Source: Butyrivibrio proteoclasticus (GTDB taxonomy: Bacteria > Bacillota > Clostridia > Lachnospirales > Lachnospiraceae). From it: a stretch of 64,000 nucleotides of DNA. The notes below the pieces were generated by a model that was not told the origin of the DNA, did not search any database, and worked only from the letters and a program-made list of their open reading frames with translations. Each line of letters begins with the position of its first letter. The stretch's first letter is position 1. Both the position numbers and the translations under genes were made by a program. The stretch is taken from NCBI RefSeq assembly GCF_900115735.1, contig NZ_FOXO01000022.1:1-64000 (forward strand). Direction: 5' to 3'. Shown in pieces: positions 15,746 through 26,524 of the stretch.

Positions 15746-18700
15746 ATGTTGAGAAAATGGAACCGATTTTTAGCTATTCTTCTAGCACTCGCACTTGTGA
15801 CAACCACTTTTAACAGTGATTTTGCAAGTGCCAGAGTTTATGCTGATGGAGAAGAAACTGAAGAATCCGTAGAGGAACAGGAAGAGTCTTCAGGTGAAGA
15901 TGATTCTGAAAACGAAGGTTCTGAAGAAGACAACTCTGAAGAAGAATCTCATGAAGATGGAGATGAAGGATCAGGCGACGATGCTCAGGAACAGAATGAA
16001 GAACAAAACGAAGAGCCTGAAACTCCAGCTCCTATCGCTGAGAATGAAGAAGTAGCAGAAGCTACTGCAGAGATAGCTACGGAAGAACCAAAGGCAGAGC
16101 TCAAGGAAGAATCAAAGGAAGAACCGAAAGAGGAGAAAAAAGAAGCTCCTGCAGCAACTGAAACATCTATTGCTGCTACAGAAGCAACGTCTCTTTTGGA
16201 ACTTATTCCTGAGGAGGCAGCGACTGCAGCAACATCTCTTTTGGAACTTATTCCTGAAGAGGCAGCAGTAGCAGCATCTTCTCTTGCTTCAATAGAGGAA
16301 AAAGAGGAAGAGAAGGAGGAGAGGCTCGTAACTGTAAAGTACCTTGTAACTGAAGGCGGAAGCATCTCTTTAGATGAAGAGACAATTGATCTTAATGATG
16401 AGGAAGCAAAGTTTGAGGGATCAACAGCAACAGCTGACAGTGAAGAGTATGAGTTTAAAGGATGGAAAGATAGTGACGGCACTATAGTTACAACAGATAA
16501 CACTATAGTTCCAAAAGATATTGAGGAAGACACCAGCTTTACAGCAGTATTTGAAAAGGCAGAGAAGATTGAAGAAAAGATAGTAGTGATCACTTATGAA
16601 GCAGGTGAAGGCGGAAAGGTTTCTCCTGAAAAAGAAGAAATAAATATTAACGCTGAAGAAGTTGTTATCCAAGGATCAACAGCAACTGCTGATGAGGGTT
16701 ATGAATTTGTTGAATGGAAGGATAGCGAAGGAAAAGGCATATCAGACAAAGCAACTTTTGTTCCGTCTGATATAAAAGAAGATGTAAAATTCAAAGCAAC
16801 TTTTAAAAAGATAATAACAATGCCTGCCCAAGACTTTACCGGAAGTGCAGGTGGCATGAATGTTTCGGTAAGTGCAGGTGAAGGTGTGTTCCCTAAAGGA
16901 ACCACGATGAAAGTAAAAGCTATATCTGATGCAGAAGCGCTTGATGCAGCTAAAGATGCGCTTGGTGATGGAGCTAAATCTGCAAAAGGTGTTGATATCA
17001 CGTTTTATGATAAAGACGGAAACGAAATTGAACCTGCAGATTCAAAATCAGTTCGAGTTTCAATTTCACTGTCTCAGGAACTTGAAGGTGAATCCTTCAG
17101 CGTAATTCACAAAGATGATACCGGAAACTCACAGGAAATTGCTTCAGCTAGTTCCGATGGTGCAGAGTTTGAGACGGATTCCTTCTCAGTTTATATTCTG
17201 GCAGGTTCTGATGATGGAATAGAAAAAGCTATAGCAACATACATTTTCAAGGTTTACAACGTTGAGACCGGGAACTGGGATGTTGTATCAGAACAGAGAG
17301 TAAAAGACGGTGAAAAGTTATACAACCCGGGTATTCCTGATTTGACGAAAAATCAGGTGTTTAAGGGATGGTTTAAAGATGGTGACACTGAAGTATTATC
17401 TTTTGGCGAAACTACAGTTACCGCAACAGAGACAATTATAGTTAAAGCGAAGATAATAACAACCTATTATGTTACTCTTAAAGGCATAAAAGTAGTCGAG
17501 CAGATTCTTGCAACTGCTGAGAATGACGAAAGTGCATACGTAACACTGAATGTTTTAGTTATACCAGAACACGCCGAACAAGCCTTTAAGGGGTGGAAAA
17601 ACTCTGAGGGAGAAGTATACGAGTACGGCGCTCAGATTGATGCGTCTTTGCCTAAAAACAGTGTGCTTACTGCGGAAATAATTGACGCTTACTGGATCAA
17701 CTTTAATGAAAACGATGGTGGAACAGGTGGTGGAGCATCTTATACAGCACCTATATATGTAACAGAAGCGACCAATTATAAGGCAACAGAACCAACGCCA
17801 CCTACAAGAAGCGGATACGTATTTGGTGGTTGGTACAAAGAGGCTGAATGCATAAATGCTTTTGATTGGAATACTGCAATATTAGAAAACACTACACTTT
17901 TTGCAAAGTGGACACCCGGAAAGGCTAGCTTTACAGTAATTATTTGGAAGCAGAAAGTTGATAGCCCTATTTCTGAGGGTAAGACATATGATTATGAAGA
18001 AAGCAGAGTTATATCAGACTATAATGCGGGTGATACTATAACCGCCAGGATGCTTGGAAATGATCTTAGTAAGAGCTATACAGGATTTAAGCGAACACCG
18101 ACTTGGGAAGTAGTAAATAAAAACAGTTCTGACGGAAATACGATTGTTGCCAAGGGAACTACCGTTGTCAATATTTACTATGATAGAGAACTGGTAACGT
18201 TTAATTTCTTGGTAAGTAGTGGTTATTCATGGGTTCCATATTCGGAAGTATCTGAAATGCATGGTCTTTATGGATCGACACTTGCATCAAATGGCTACAC
18301 CTGGCCTTCAATAAGAGAATGGCATATTACTAGTATAAATGGAGCACATGCTACATTTTTAGATTCTTTTATTCCTCCAACAGGCTATAGTGGGTATACT
18401 TTTGATTTTTATAGTAACCAAAATGAAAGCGGTAATTATGTGATTCAGCATATTAAACAGGCTTTGGATGGTAATTATACAATTGTAGCAAATGAAACGC
18501 CATCATCTGGAGGAAATGCCACATTTAATTTTACAAATAAATATACCGGATTTGAAGTAGTCCAATATTCAACAGACGGAGTAAGCTGGACCAATACAAG
18601 CGCAGGACAATCGACCAGATACAGCAGAAATCTATACATTCGCTATATGAGAAAAAGCTATAAGTTCACTCTCGCACATACAATTTACGGTATTGATCCT

Positions 18701-21700
18701 GTGACAGGCGATCTGGTTGATGTTTCAGCAACATACCTTGAACCCAAATATACACTTTTATATGAAGCACCTATTGGAAATGCGAAGGAAAGTGTTGTTG
18801 CCGCAGCCGACGCACTTTCTGCACCTGAAGGCTATATGGCAAAGGCTGGATCTGACGGCGGAGTAGGTATATTTGCAGACCCTCAGGGGAATCAGGAAGT
18901 AGACTGGACAACTACAATGCCGGCAAGTGATGACATAATATTATATGTAGTATGGGTTAAACAGAGATTTACTGCTAAGCTTGACCTTAACGTTGATGGC
19001 GATAAGAATTACAACACAACCGGTGGATATTCACAGGTTCAGGTATTAAATGATCAGGCTACAGAGTTTAGGCCATATTATGGCGCAATAATTGATAAAA
19101 ACGCTATAATGAATAACTTTAATAGAGCGGGCTATGATCTCGTAGGATGGTTTGATAAAGAAACGGATCAGCCCTATGACTATGGACATGTTACCAGTGA
19201 TGTTAATCTCTATGCTAAGTGGAGAAAGACAGGTACAGTTAAGGTCAAATATGACGCAAACGGCGGAACCCTTATATCTGATGAACCTGATAGTAATCAG
19301 TATGCAGGAGATTCAACTGTAGTTGTAGCAGCACCTCCAAAGACTAATCCTCCCAAGAAAACATTCATTGGATGGGACCTTTTGGATAAAGATGGAAATG
19401 TAGTAAATCTCCTTTATCCTAACAGCAGTTTTGAAATTACAGATACGCTCATAGCCACAGATGCGGCAGGCAATTTCGTTAAGCTAAGAGCTAAATATGC
19501 TGACACCGGTCTTTCAGAAGAAGAACTAAGGACCTCATTTACATATCATCCAAATGGTGGAAGTGGAGAAGCAGTTACAATTTCTACTGTAGGAGAAGAC
19601 AATCATCCTCTTCATGTAAATGAAGCAGTTAAAGCCTGGACATATGATGAAGCTGTTTCACACTTCACAAGAGATGGTTATAAGCTACTTGGATGGAATA
19701 CAGATCAGGCACAGGCAAATGCTCAGGTAGTAAATATCGGATTTGGTGCGCAGTACATAGTTGCTGATAATGAAGATAATCAGGGTAATTCCTCTGCAAA
19801 TGTACTTTATGCAGTGTGGGAACCTCAGATTGAAGTAGTAGTAACAATTAAAGGAAATACCAAGACTGAGAATTATAGCGGTACTGAATATGAAGTCAGT
19901 GGATTTGAAGTAACTGGCATATCCTATATGGTTGGCGGTCAGCCATACAGCGGAAGCGGATTTACTCCTTCTGATGTAAAACTAAAAGAAGGCGTGGCTG
20001 CATATGCAAAAGGAACAGATGTTGATACATACTATATGGGATTGACTGAGGACAGCTTTACTACAACAAATACTTCTTTTGATAAGGTATCATACGTAGT
20101 AACTGATGATGGATGGCTTAAGATAAATCCAATAGCAGTATCGGTAACAATTACAGGTAATAACAATACAGTTCCTTATGACGGAGAAGATCATACAGTA
20201 ACCGGATATACAGCAGTTGCAGATAATAAGACTTTTGATGTAAATAGCATATCTTTTACCGGAGAAGCAAGTGCAACACAAAAAGAAGTTGGCACAAAAC
20301 TTATGGGACTTGATGCATCACAGTTTTCGGCAACAAGTACTAACTATACAGTATCCTTCAATGTAACTGATGGTTATCAGGCAATTACTCCAAAGGATGT
20401 TACAGTAACTATCACAGGTCACCATAGTGTTGATAAGTTTGATGGAACAGAGCATACAGTTACCGGCTATGATGTGGAAAGCAGTAGTCCTCTTTATACA
20501 GAAGCTGATTTCACATTCTCGGGAACAGCTGAGGCAAAAAGAACTGATGAAGGCACAACAAACATGGGACTTGCCATAGATCAGTTCTCAAATGCAAATA
20601 GAAACTTTGGAAATGTAACCTTTATAGTAACTGATGGATATCAGACGATTACACCGGTTGATGAAGTTGTTGTCACAATTACAGGACACAAGACAATTAA
20701 AGATTACGATGGAACGGAACATACAGCAACAGGCTATGATGTGGAAATCAGCAGTGATCTTTATACAGAGAATGATTTCATATTCTCAGGTTCTGCTACA
20801 GCAGCAAGGACTGATGCAGGAACAACTAATATGGGACTTGCAGCTGAACAGTTCGAGAATACAAACAGTAACTTCAAAAAAGTAACCTTTAATGTAACAG
20901 ATGGTTATGTAACGGTTAATCCAATCAGTGTAACGGTTACTATTACAGGTAGCAAAAAATCTTATGATTATGATGGTGAAGAGCATAGCGCAACAGGCTA
21001 CGAAGTAGCGATAAGCAACCCTCTTTACAAAGAATCTGACTTTACATTTGAAGGTTCGGATACAGCAGCAAGGACTGATGCAGGAACAACTAATATGGGA
21101 CTTGCAGCTGAACAGTTCGAGAATACAAACAGAAACTTCAAAACAGTAACCTTTAATGTAACAGATGGTTATGTAACCATCAATCCTGTAAGTGTAACAG
21201 TGACCATCACAGGACATAAAGACTCTTTTGACTACAACGGCCAAGAGCAGAGCGTAACGGGATATGATGTGGCAACCAGTAATCCTCTGTACACTGCAAA
21301 TGACTTCACATTCAGTGGAGATGCGACAGCAAAAAGAACTGACGTAGGAACAACACCGATGAATTTGTCGGAAGCACAGTTTGCAAATGATAATCCTAAC
21401 TTCATTGATGTTACATTCGTAGTAAATGATGGTGAGATAACAATCAATCCTATCAGCGTAACAGTTACAATTGAAGGCCACAAGGGTTCTGAGGTTTACG
21501 ATGGCAAAGCACACACAGTAACAGGATATGATGTAAAGCCAATCAGCAATCCTCTTTACACAGCAAATGACTTTACATTTAGCGGAGATGCAACAGCAAC
21601 AAGAACTGAAGTTGGAACGACTTATATGGGACTTAAAGCAGCTCAGTTCACTAACACAAATAAAAACTTCGAAAATGTAACATTTGAAGTAACTGACGGA

Positions 21701-24097
21701 GAGATGGAGATCACTCCTGTAACAGAAAAGGTAACAGTTACAATTACAGGTAATACATTAACAAAGCCTTATAACGGAAACGCGCAGGAGGTAACAGGAT
21801 ACACATTTGCAAGTGATAACGCTCTTTATACAGAAGACAGCATAGCATTTACAGGAACTGCCAAGGCAACCGGAACAGATGCTGATACATACCAGATGGG
21901 ACTTGCAAAAGAGCAGTTCTCCAACACAAGCGATAACTTTACAAATGTAGAGTTTGTAGTAAATGATGGCTGGCTTAAAATCACTCCTATCACTGCAAAA
22001 GTTACCATCACAGGTAATCACGATGCAGTAACCTATGACGGAGCAGAGCATGAAGTAAGCGGATTTGAGAGTATCAAATACAGCACTCCACTCTATAAGA
22101 GAAGCGACTTTAGATTTGACGGAACAGCAGTTGCTAAAAGAACTGAAGCCGGCACAACCAACATGGAACTTAAGCCGGAGATGTTTACAAACTTAAATGG
22201 AAACTTCGAAGAAGTAGAATTTGCTATAATCGACGGTTATATAACTATCGTACCTGCAGGAGAGGTTGTAGTAACAGTTACAGGTAACCATGACACCTTT
22301 GACTACGACGGAACCGAGCATGAAGTATCCGGATACACATTTACAGTTAGTGATCCTCTCTACACAGAAAAAGACTTCACATTCGAAGGAAATGACAGTG
22401 TAACAAGGATTGATGCCGGAACTGATTACATGGGACTCACAGAAGATGATTTCACAAACATAAGTGAGAACTTCGAAAAAGTAACCTTTGTAGTAACAGA
22501 CGGATATATTACTATCAATCCAATAGCAGTAACAGTAACGATCACAGGAAATAACAATACTTACGTATATAACGGAAGTGCACAGACTGTAGAAGGATAT
22601 GAAGCAGAAGCTGATAGCGAGCTTTACAGTGCGGATAGTGTGATCTATAACGGAAATGCCATAGCTCAGCGCACAGACGTTGGTACAACTCCAATGAACC
22701 TGGATGCCGGATTATTCGAAAACACAGATACTAACTTCAATGATGTTACCTTCGTAATTGAAAAAGATGGATTCGTTACAATAACTCCTCTGGAAGTAGT
22801 AATTACAGTAACAGGTAATACCAAGGAAGAGACTTATGACGGAAAAGAAAAGGAAGTAACAGGATACGAAACAAAGGCTAATAATGAACTGTACCAGCTT
22901 TCAAAGGTTAACATGACCGGCCAGGCACTTGCTAAAGGAACACTTGTTGGAACATACAACATGGGACTTAAGGCCGAGCAGTTCGCAAATACTGATGAAA
23001 ACTTCAAGGCAACCTTTGAAATAGTAGATGGCTATCTGAAGATCAATGACAGAGGAGAAGGAGAAAAATTCCTTGTAACACTTATAACGGATGACGTTGA
23101 AAGACCATACACAGGACAGGTTTACAGTGGATTTGGATATCACGCAGAAGGCGGCAAGAATGTAAACGCAGCGGCAGCAGCTCTTAACAGAGTAGTAGAT
23201 TTCATAAGCGGAATCATTACTCCAATTATAGCAGGAGCGGCAGATGGAACTTCTTCGGATACTGATATCATAATTGACGGAGTAACCTTTAAAGTAACCG
23301 GACTTTCAGTAGATGTAGCAGAAAGAGATGCAGGCAAGTATCCACTTACAATAAGCGGCGACATGGTAATTCTTGATGAAGCCGGAAATGATGTAACAGA
23401 TCAGTTTGCAGAAGCTACAAAGAAGGAAGGAACTCTTACTATCACTCCAATGCCTATCACAGTAACATCAGGAAGCTCAAGCAAGACTTACGATGGAACG
23501 GTTCTTACTAACAGTGAGATCACAACAGACAGGCCATGGGGCGAAGGCGATGCAGTTGGTTACAACATTACAGGAAGGCAGATAGAGGTTGGCGAAAGCG
23601 ACAATACATTTGATATCATAGGCGCAGGTAGCACCAATCTTGAAAAGAACTATGCAGTAACTAAAGTTTACGGAAAACTGACAATAACTGATGCTATAGT
23701 TCCTCCGGCACCAACACCTACACCTACTCCAACACCGGAACCAACACCTACACCAACTCCAGAACCAACTCCTACACCTGGAGGTGGAGATGATACACCA
23801 ACAGGCGGAGATGATACACCAACACCTATTGATGATGCACCTACTCCAACGGCACCAGCACCAGCACCGACAGCTCCTGTACCGGTAGCTCCGGCTCCGG
23901 CACCATTACTTACAGGAACACCTGATCCTGCAGTACTTGGAGCACAGAGAGCAGCCAATCAGGCAGCAGTTCTCGGAGCAAGAAGAGCAAAGACAGAAGA
24001 TTCTACAAACGATGTAGCAAGGCTCTTTGCAATAATCATCGCGGCAGCAGTTGCTATAACACTTATGGCTACCAAGAGACGTAAAGAAGAGGAGTAA
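15746..24097 (+). CDS. Giant repetitive surface protein (InlB-type and MBG-type repeats)
   Basis: About 2783 residues. The start is the ATG at 15746, with GGGAGG eight bases upstream; ATGs at 15728 and 15740 lie in or before that site. Order of parts: signal peptide (to about YADG), very acidic Glu-rich stalk (about 35-200), bacterial-repeat and InlB/Listeria-Bacteroides-type beta-grasp repeats (about 200-1360, with GYxFxGWxxxxx and LYAKW signatures), twelve MBG-like repeats (about 1364-2435), two diverged repeats, a Pro-Thr-rich wall-spanning stretch, VLGAxR repeats, one membrane helix (RLFAIIIAAAVAITLMATK) and a basic tail RRKEEE. It should be displayed on the cell surface as an adhesin or matrix binder. 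No LPxTG-type sorting motif is visible, so anchoring may rely on the membrane helix. Confidence 0.85.
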   Translation: MLRKWNRFLAILLALALVTTTFNSDFASARVYADGEETEESVEEQEESSGEDDSENEGSEEDNSEEESHEDGDEGSGDDAQEQNEEQNEEPETPAPIAENEEVAEATAEIATEEPKAELKEESKEEPKEEKKEAPAATETSIAATEATSLLELIPEEAATAATSLLELIPEEAAVAASSLASIEEKEEEKEERLVTVKYLVTEGGSISLDEETIDLNDEEAKFEGSTATADSEEYEFKGWKDSDGTIVTTDNTIVPKDIEEDTSFTAVFEKAEKIEEKIVVITYEAGEGGKVSPEKEEININAEEVVIQGSTATADEGYEFVEWKDSEGKGISDKATFVPSDIKEDVKFKATFKKIITMPAQDFTGSAGGMNVSVSAGEGVFPKGTTMKVKAISDAEALDAAKDALGDGAKSAKGVDITFYDKDGNEIEPADSKSVRVSISLSQELEGESFSVIHKDDTGNSQEIASASSDGAEFETDSFSVYILAGSDDGIEKAIATYIFKVYNVETGNWDVVSEQRVKDGEKLYNPGIPDLTKNQVFKGWFKDGDTEVLSFGETTVTATETIIVKAKIITTYYVTLKGIKVVEQILATAENDESAYVTLNVLVIPEHAEQAFKGWKNSEGEVYEYGAQIDASLPKNSVLTAEIIDAYWINFNENDGGTGGGASYTAPIYVTEATNYKATEPTPPTRSGYVFGGWYKEAECINAFDWNTAILENTTLFAKWTPGKASFTVIIWKQKVDSPISEGKTYDYEESRVISDYNAGDTITARMLGNDLSKSYTGFKRTPTWEVVNKNSSDGNTIVAKGTTVVNIYYDRELVTFNFLVSSGYSWVPYSEVSEMHGLYGSTLASNGYTWPSIREWHITSINGAHATFLDSFIPPTGYSGYTFDFYSNQNESGNYVIQHIKQALDGNYTIVANETPSSGGNATFNFTNKYTGFEVVQYSTDGVSWTNTSAGQSTRYSRNLYIRYMRKSYKFTLAHTIYGIDPVTGDLVDVSATYLEPKYTLLYEAPIGNAKESVVAAADALSAPEGYMAKAGSDGGVGIFADPQGNQEVDWTTTMPASDDIILYVVWVKQRFTAKLDLNVDGDKNYNTTGGYSQVQVLNDQATEFRPYYGAIIDKNAIMNNFNRAGYDLVGWFDKETDQPYDYGHVTSDVNLYAKWRKTGTVKVKYDANGGTLISDEPDSNQYAGDSTVVVAAPPKTNPPKKTFIGWDLLDKDGNVVNLLYPNSSFEITDTLIATDAAGNFVKLRAKYADTGLSEEELRTSFTYHPNGGSGEAVTISTVGEDNHPLHVNEAVKAWTYDEAVSHFTRDGYKLLGWNTDQAQANAQVVNIGFGAQYIVADNEDNQGNSSANVLYAVWEPQIEVVVTIKGNTKTENYSGTEYEVSGFEVTGISYMVGGQPYSGSGFTPSDVKLKEGVAAYAKGTDVDTYYMGLTEDSFTTTNTSFDKVSYVVTDDGWLKINPIAVSVTITGNNNTVPYDGEDHTVTGYTAVADNKTFDVNSISFTGEASATQKEVGTKLMGLDASQFSATSTNYTVSFNVTDGYQAITPKDVTVTITGHHSVDKFDGTEHTVTGYDVESSSPLYTEADFTFSGTAEAKRTDEGTTNMGLAIDQFSNANRNFGNVTFIVTDGYQTITPVDEVVVTITGHKTIKDYDGTEHTATGYDVEISSDLYTENDFIFSGSATAARTDAGTTNMGLAAEQFENTNSNFKKVTFNVTDGYVTVNPISVTVTITGSKKSYDYDGEEHSATGYEVAISNPLYKESDFTFEGSDTAARTDAGTTNMGLAAEQFENTNRNFKTVTFNVTDGYVTINPVSVTVTITGHKDSFDYNGQEQSVTGYDVATSNPLYTANDFTFSGDATAKRTDVGTTPMNLSEAQFANDNPNFIDVTFVVNDGEITINPISVTVTIEGHKGSEVYDGKAHTVTGYDVKPISNPLYTANDFTFSGDATATRTEVGTTYMGLKAAQFTNTNKNFENVTFEVTDGEMEITPVTEKVTVTITGNTLTKPYNGNAQEVTGYTFASDNALYTEDSIAFTGTAKATGTDADTYQMGLAKEQFSNTSDNFTNVEFVVNDGWLKITPITAKVTITGNHDAVTYDGAEHEVSGFESIKYSTPLYKRSDFRFDGTAVAKRTEAGTTNMELKPEMFTNLNGNFEEVEFAIIDGYITIVPAGEVVVTVTGNHDTFDYDGTEHEVSGYTFTVSDPLYTEKDFTFEGNDSVTRIDAGTDYMGLTEDDFTNISENFEKVTFVVTDGYITINPIAVTVTITGNNNTYVYNGSAQTVEGYEAEADSELYSADSVIYNGNAIAQRTDVGTTPMNLDAGLFENTDTNFNDVTFVIEKDGFVTITPLEVVITVTGNTKEETYDGKEKEVTGYETKANNELYQLSKVNMTGQALAKGTLVGTYNMGLKAEQFANTDENFKATFEIVDGYLKINDRGEGEKFLVTLITDDVERPYTGQVYSGFGYHAEGGKNVNAAAAALNRVVDFISGIITPIIAGAADGTSSDTDIIIDGVTFKVTGLSVDVAERDAGKYPLTISGDMVILDEAGNDVTDQFAEATKKEGTLTITPMPITVTSGSSSKTYDGTVLTNSEITTDRPWGEGDAVGYNITGRQIEVGESDNTFDIIGAGSTNLEKNYAVTKVYGKLTITDAIVPPAPTPTPTPTPEPTPTPTPEPTPTPGGGDDTPTGGDDTPTPIDDAPTPTAPAPAPTAPVPVAPAPAPLLTGTPDPAVLGAQRAANQAAVLGARRAKTEDSTNDVARLFAIIIAAAVAITLMATKRRKEEE
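16184..16273 (+). repeat. 45-bp tandem duplication in the surface protein stalk
   Basis: Two adjacent copies encode ATSLLELIPEEAATA-like units. Near-identity of the copies points to recent duplication. Confidence 0.8.
19835..23049 (+). repeat. Twelve tandem MBG-like repeats (about 265-280 bp each)
   Basis: Each unit starts with a VTVTITGNxxxxxYDG-type strand, continues with a TGYxV strand, LYTEADFTFSG-like and TNMGLxxxQF segments, and ends with VTDGYxTINP. Copies in the middle (about 20670-21180) share long identical runs; outer copies are more diverged. This suggests growth or exchange from the centre. Confidence 0.85.
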
Positions 24098-24142
24098 TAC
24101 TTAAGACCTCAAAGTAGTAGATCAATCTAATAGCTAAATGAT

Positions 24143-24182
24143 AAAAGAGCTATCGATCAGACAGTTGGTCGGTAGCTCTTTT
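24143..24182 (+). terminator. Terminator after the surface protein
   Basis: AAAAGAGCTATCGATCAG pairs with the complementary arm (one G-T and minor mismatch), ending in a T run. Confidence 0.8.
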
Positions 24183-24316
24183 ACCATTGTGGACAAAATA
24201 CAGATATTTTTAATAACGATTAAATATATACTTAATAATATGTTAAGAATTATGAGTTATCCTAAAGAGTAGAAAAATAAATATATCTATTATATTGAAG
24301 AAACAGGAGGTATCTC

Positions 24317-26365
24317 ATGAGCTCAAAAAAAGGGAAGGCAGCCGGACAGACACCAAAGGCTATAAGCACTAAACTTTCAGTGCTGTTTGTGGCAATGCTT
24401 GTTGTTACAATTCTTGTGTCGGAGGCCATTACATTTTCTCTTGGCTATTCCATGATAAAGGGTCTGATTTACAGTTCACTTCAGAATGAAGTATCAGTAG
24501 ATGCCAGCAGCATTAATAAAGAACTTAACTCTACATTCTACTATTTGAATGGTGTAGCGGATGCGATTGAACAAAATGATTTTGCATCAGATGCAGATCT
24601 TATGCAGTATCTTACAGGAACGGTTGGAAGATATGATCTGATTCCGACAGGAGCATACGTAATGCTTAATGATAAGACATTTCTTTATGCGGCTGATCCA
24701 ACCTATAAGATTGAAGATTGTACCGATAATGTTATGTATAAAGCAGCGATGCAGTATACTAACAGCTGGTTTTACTATTATGATGTACCCTACTTTGACA
24801 AGGTTACAGGTGCACTTTGCGCATCTGTAATAAGGCATGTTCATCTTAAGGATGGGCGCGAAGGAGCTTTTGCGGCTGATCTGTTCTTGTCTTTTGCCCA
24901 GGAATCACTTGATGGCGTTAAAGTTTATGATACGGGTGGAGCCATGATGGTAACCAGCCAGGGACTGATCCTTACGTATAGAGATAATCCGGAAGTTTGT
25001 GGAACTCTTATCGCCGATAATGCTGATAATAAGTTCCTGACTGCAATTGGAAAATATGTTGCGGGAGAATCAGGAAAAGAAACTCATGAAGTTGTAAATA
25101 CCAAGATTGGCGGAGAAAAATATTATCTTGTAAGTGCCGATGTAAGTGGTACTGACTGGTATGTAATTCTTTATGCTAAGCAAAGTGAAGTTTTGGCAAC
25201 ACTGTTCAAACTTGTTATTATCCTGATACTTGTTGCAATAATAGCAGTTGTAGCAGTAATTGTTATAATGAACATTGTTCTCAGGAAACTTATTAAGAAT
25301 CCTGTTACGAGTCTTACTGATAATATTGAGAAGATTTCGGGCGGCGACTTTACAGTCAGCATATCATCAGATGGTAATGATGAGATTGCGTACATGAACA
25401 ATGCGATGGGTGACTTTGTAAATGGTATGAGATCGTCCCTAAGCGAGATCATGGATGTTTCCGGAAGACTTATGGGAGATGCCCAGACTTCAAAGAGCAC
25501 TGCTGAAGACCTTGAAAATGCAGCTAATGAGCAGTCTTCAAGTATGTCACAGGTTCGTGAGAATATCGACAATATGGCAAAGGCAGTAAATGAAGTTGCT
25601 GAGAATGCTACCGTCCTTGCACAGACAGTTGCAAATGTGACTGAGCAGGAGCAGCAGATTGAAGAAACCATGAATGAACTGGTTTCAAAGGCGGATTCAG
25701 GTCAGCATGAGATGGCAAGCGTTGCCAACGGAATGAATGACATAGTTGAGTCCATGAAAGATATGGCTGATGCGGTTTCTAGCGTAGATGAAGCTGCCGA
25801 TAAGATCAATCAGATCGTCGATCTTATAAATTCTATATCTTCACAGACAAATCTGCTTTCATTAAATGCAAGCATTGAGGCTGCAAGAGCAGGAGAAGCA
25901 GGAAAAGGCTTTGCAGTAGTTGCCCAGGAAATTGGTCAGCTTGCACAGAACTCTGCAGATGCTACCAAGCAGATTGCTGATATTATCAAAGATATGTCTG
26001 GAAGAGTTCAGCAGCTTTCTGAGAAATCAGAGACCAATACACAGCTTATCAATAACAGTGCAGAATCAGTAAATACAGCTGCAACTACATTTAAGGAGAT
26101 CACTCAGCAGTTGTCGGATGCCAACGTTACACTTTCTGCAATGGCAGAACATATGGAGAAGGTTAACGATGTTGCAACCAATATGGCTTCCGTATCTGAG
26201 GAGCAGTCAGCATCTACTCAGGAAATCGCTGAGAATGTTGAAAAAGTAACAGAGGCTGCCAAGGGAGTGGCTACATCTTCAGAGCTTGTTGCAAGTGCAG
26301 CATCATCAGTTTCTGAGGCTGTTGATACGATCAATGGAAATCTTGAGAGATTTACAATCCAATAA
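24317..26365 (+). CDS. Methyl-accepting chemotaxis protein
   Basis: 682 residues. The first membrane helix is at about residues 25-47, an extracellular sensor of dCache type follows (about 48-290, with [20 protein letters not shown]), a second helix (about 293-325), a HAMP segment, and a long cytoplasmic coiled coil with the conserved receptor tip ([20 protein letters not shown], then [20 protein letters not shown]). It senses an external ligand and controls CheA. AGGAGG lies seven bases before the ATG. The ligand is unknown; the neighbourhood suggests plant-fibre breakdown products. The receptor forms no operon with its neighbours: terminators sit on both sides. Confidence 0.9.
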   Translation: MSSKKGKAAGQTPKAISTKLSVLFVAMLVVTILVSEAITFSLGYSMIKGLIYSSLQNEVSVDASSINKELNSTFYYLNGVADAIEQNDFASDADLMQYLTGTVGRYDLIPTGAYVMLNDKTFLYAADPTYKIEDCTDNVMYKAAMQYTNSWFYYYDVPYFDKVTGALCASVIRHVHLKDGREGAFAADLFLSFAQESLDGVKVYDTGGAMMVTSQGLILTYRDNPEVCGTLIADNADNKFLTAIGKYVAGESGKETHEVVNTKIGGEKYYLVSADVSGTDWYVILYAKQSEVLATLFKLVIILILVAIIAVVAVIVIMNIVLRKLIKNPVTSLTDNIEKISGGDFTVSISSDGNDEIAYMNNAMGDFVNGMRSSLSEIMDVSGRLMGDAQTSKSTAEDLENAANEQSSSMSQVRENIDNMAKAVNEVAENATVLAQTVANVTEQEQQIEETMNELVSKADSGQHEMASVANGMNDIVESMKDMADAVSSVDEAADKINQIVDLINSISSQTNLLSLNASIEAARAGEAGKGFAVVAQEIGQLAQNSADATKQIADIIKDMSGRVQQLSEKSETNTQLINNSAESVNTAATTFKEITQQLSDANVTLSAMAEHMEKVNDVATNMASVSEEQSASTQEIAENVEKVTEAAKGVATSSELVASAASSVSEAVDTINGNLERFTIQ

Positions 26366-26388
26366 AAATAAAAATAATTGACTTTGAA

Positions 26389-26426
26389 AATGCTTTGAGG
26401 GCAGTGTTCCTCAAAGCATTTTTTTT
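26389..26426 (+). terminator. Terminator after the chemoreceptor
   Basis: A 12-bp stem, AATGCTTTGAGG with CCTCAAAGCATT, then T8. Confidence 0.9.
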
Positions 26427-26524
26427 GTCTTATTTTTACAATAATGATAGTTTATTTGACTTGGAGCAAAAAAGCTTATAGAGTTAAATTGAGGTAGTTT
26501 ATTTTATCAGGGGGTTTTTATTCT

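Noticed and set aside
20786..21514. Long reverse-strand open frames opposite the giant surface protein (also 15985-16593, 16699-17001, 21758-22051, 23668-23958)
   Set aside because: They are shadows of the strongly biased codons and repeats of the forward gene; they lack ribosome sites and read as Cys/Ile-rich or Ala/Val/Ser-rich nonsense.
19835..23049. Recent tandem duplication of one identical unit
   Set aside because: Only the central copies are near-identical; the others are well diverged, so this is an old domain array with local exchange.
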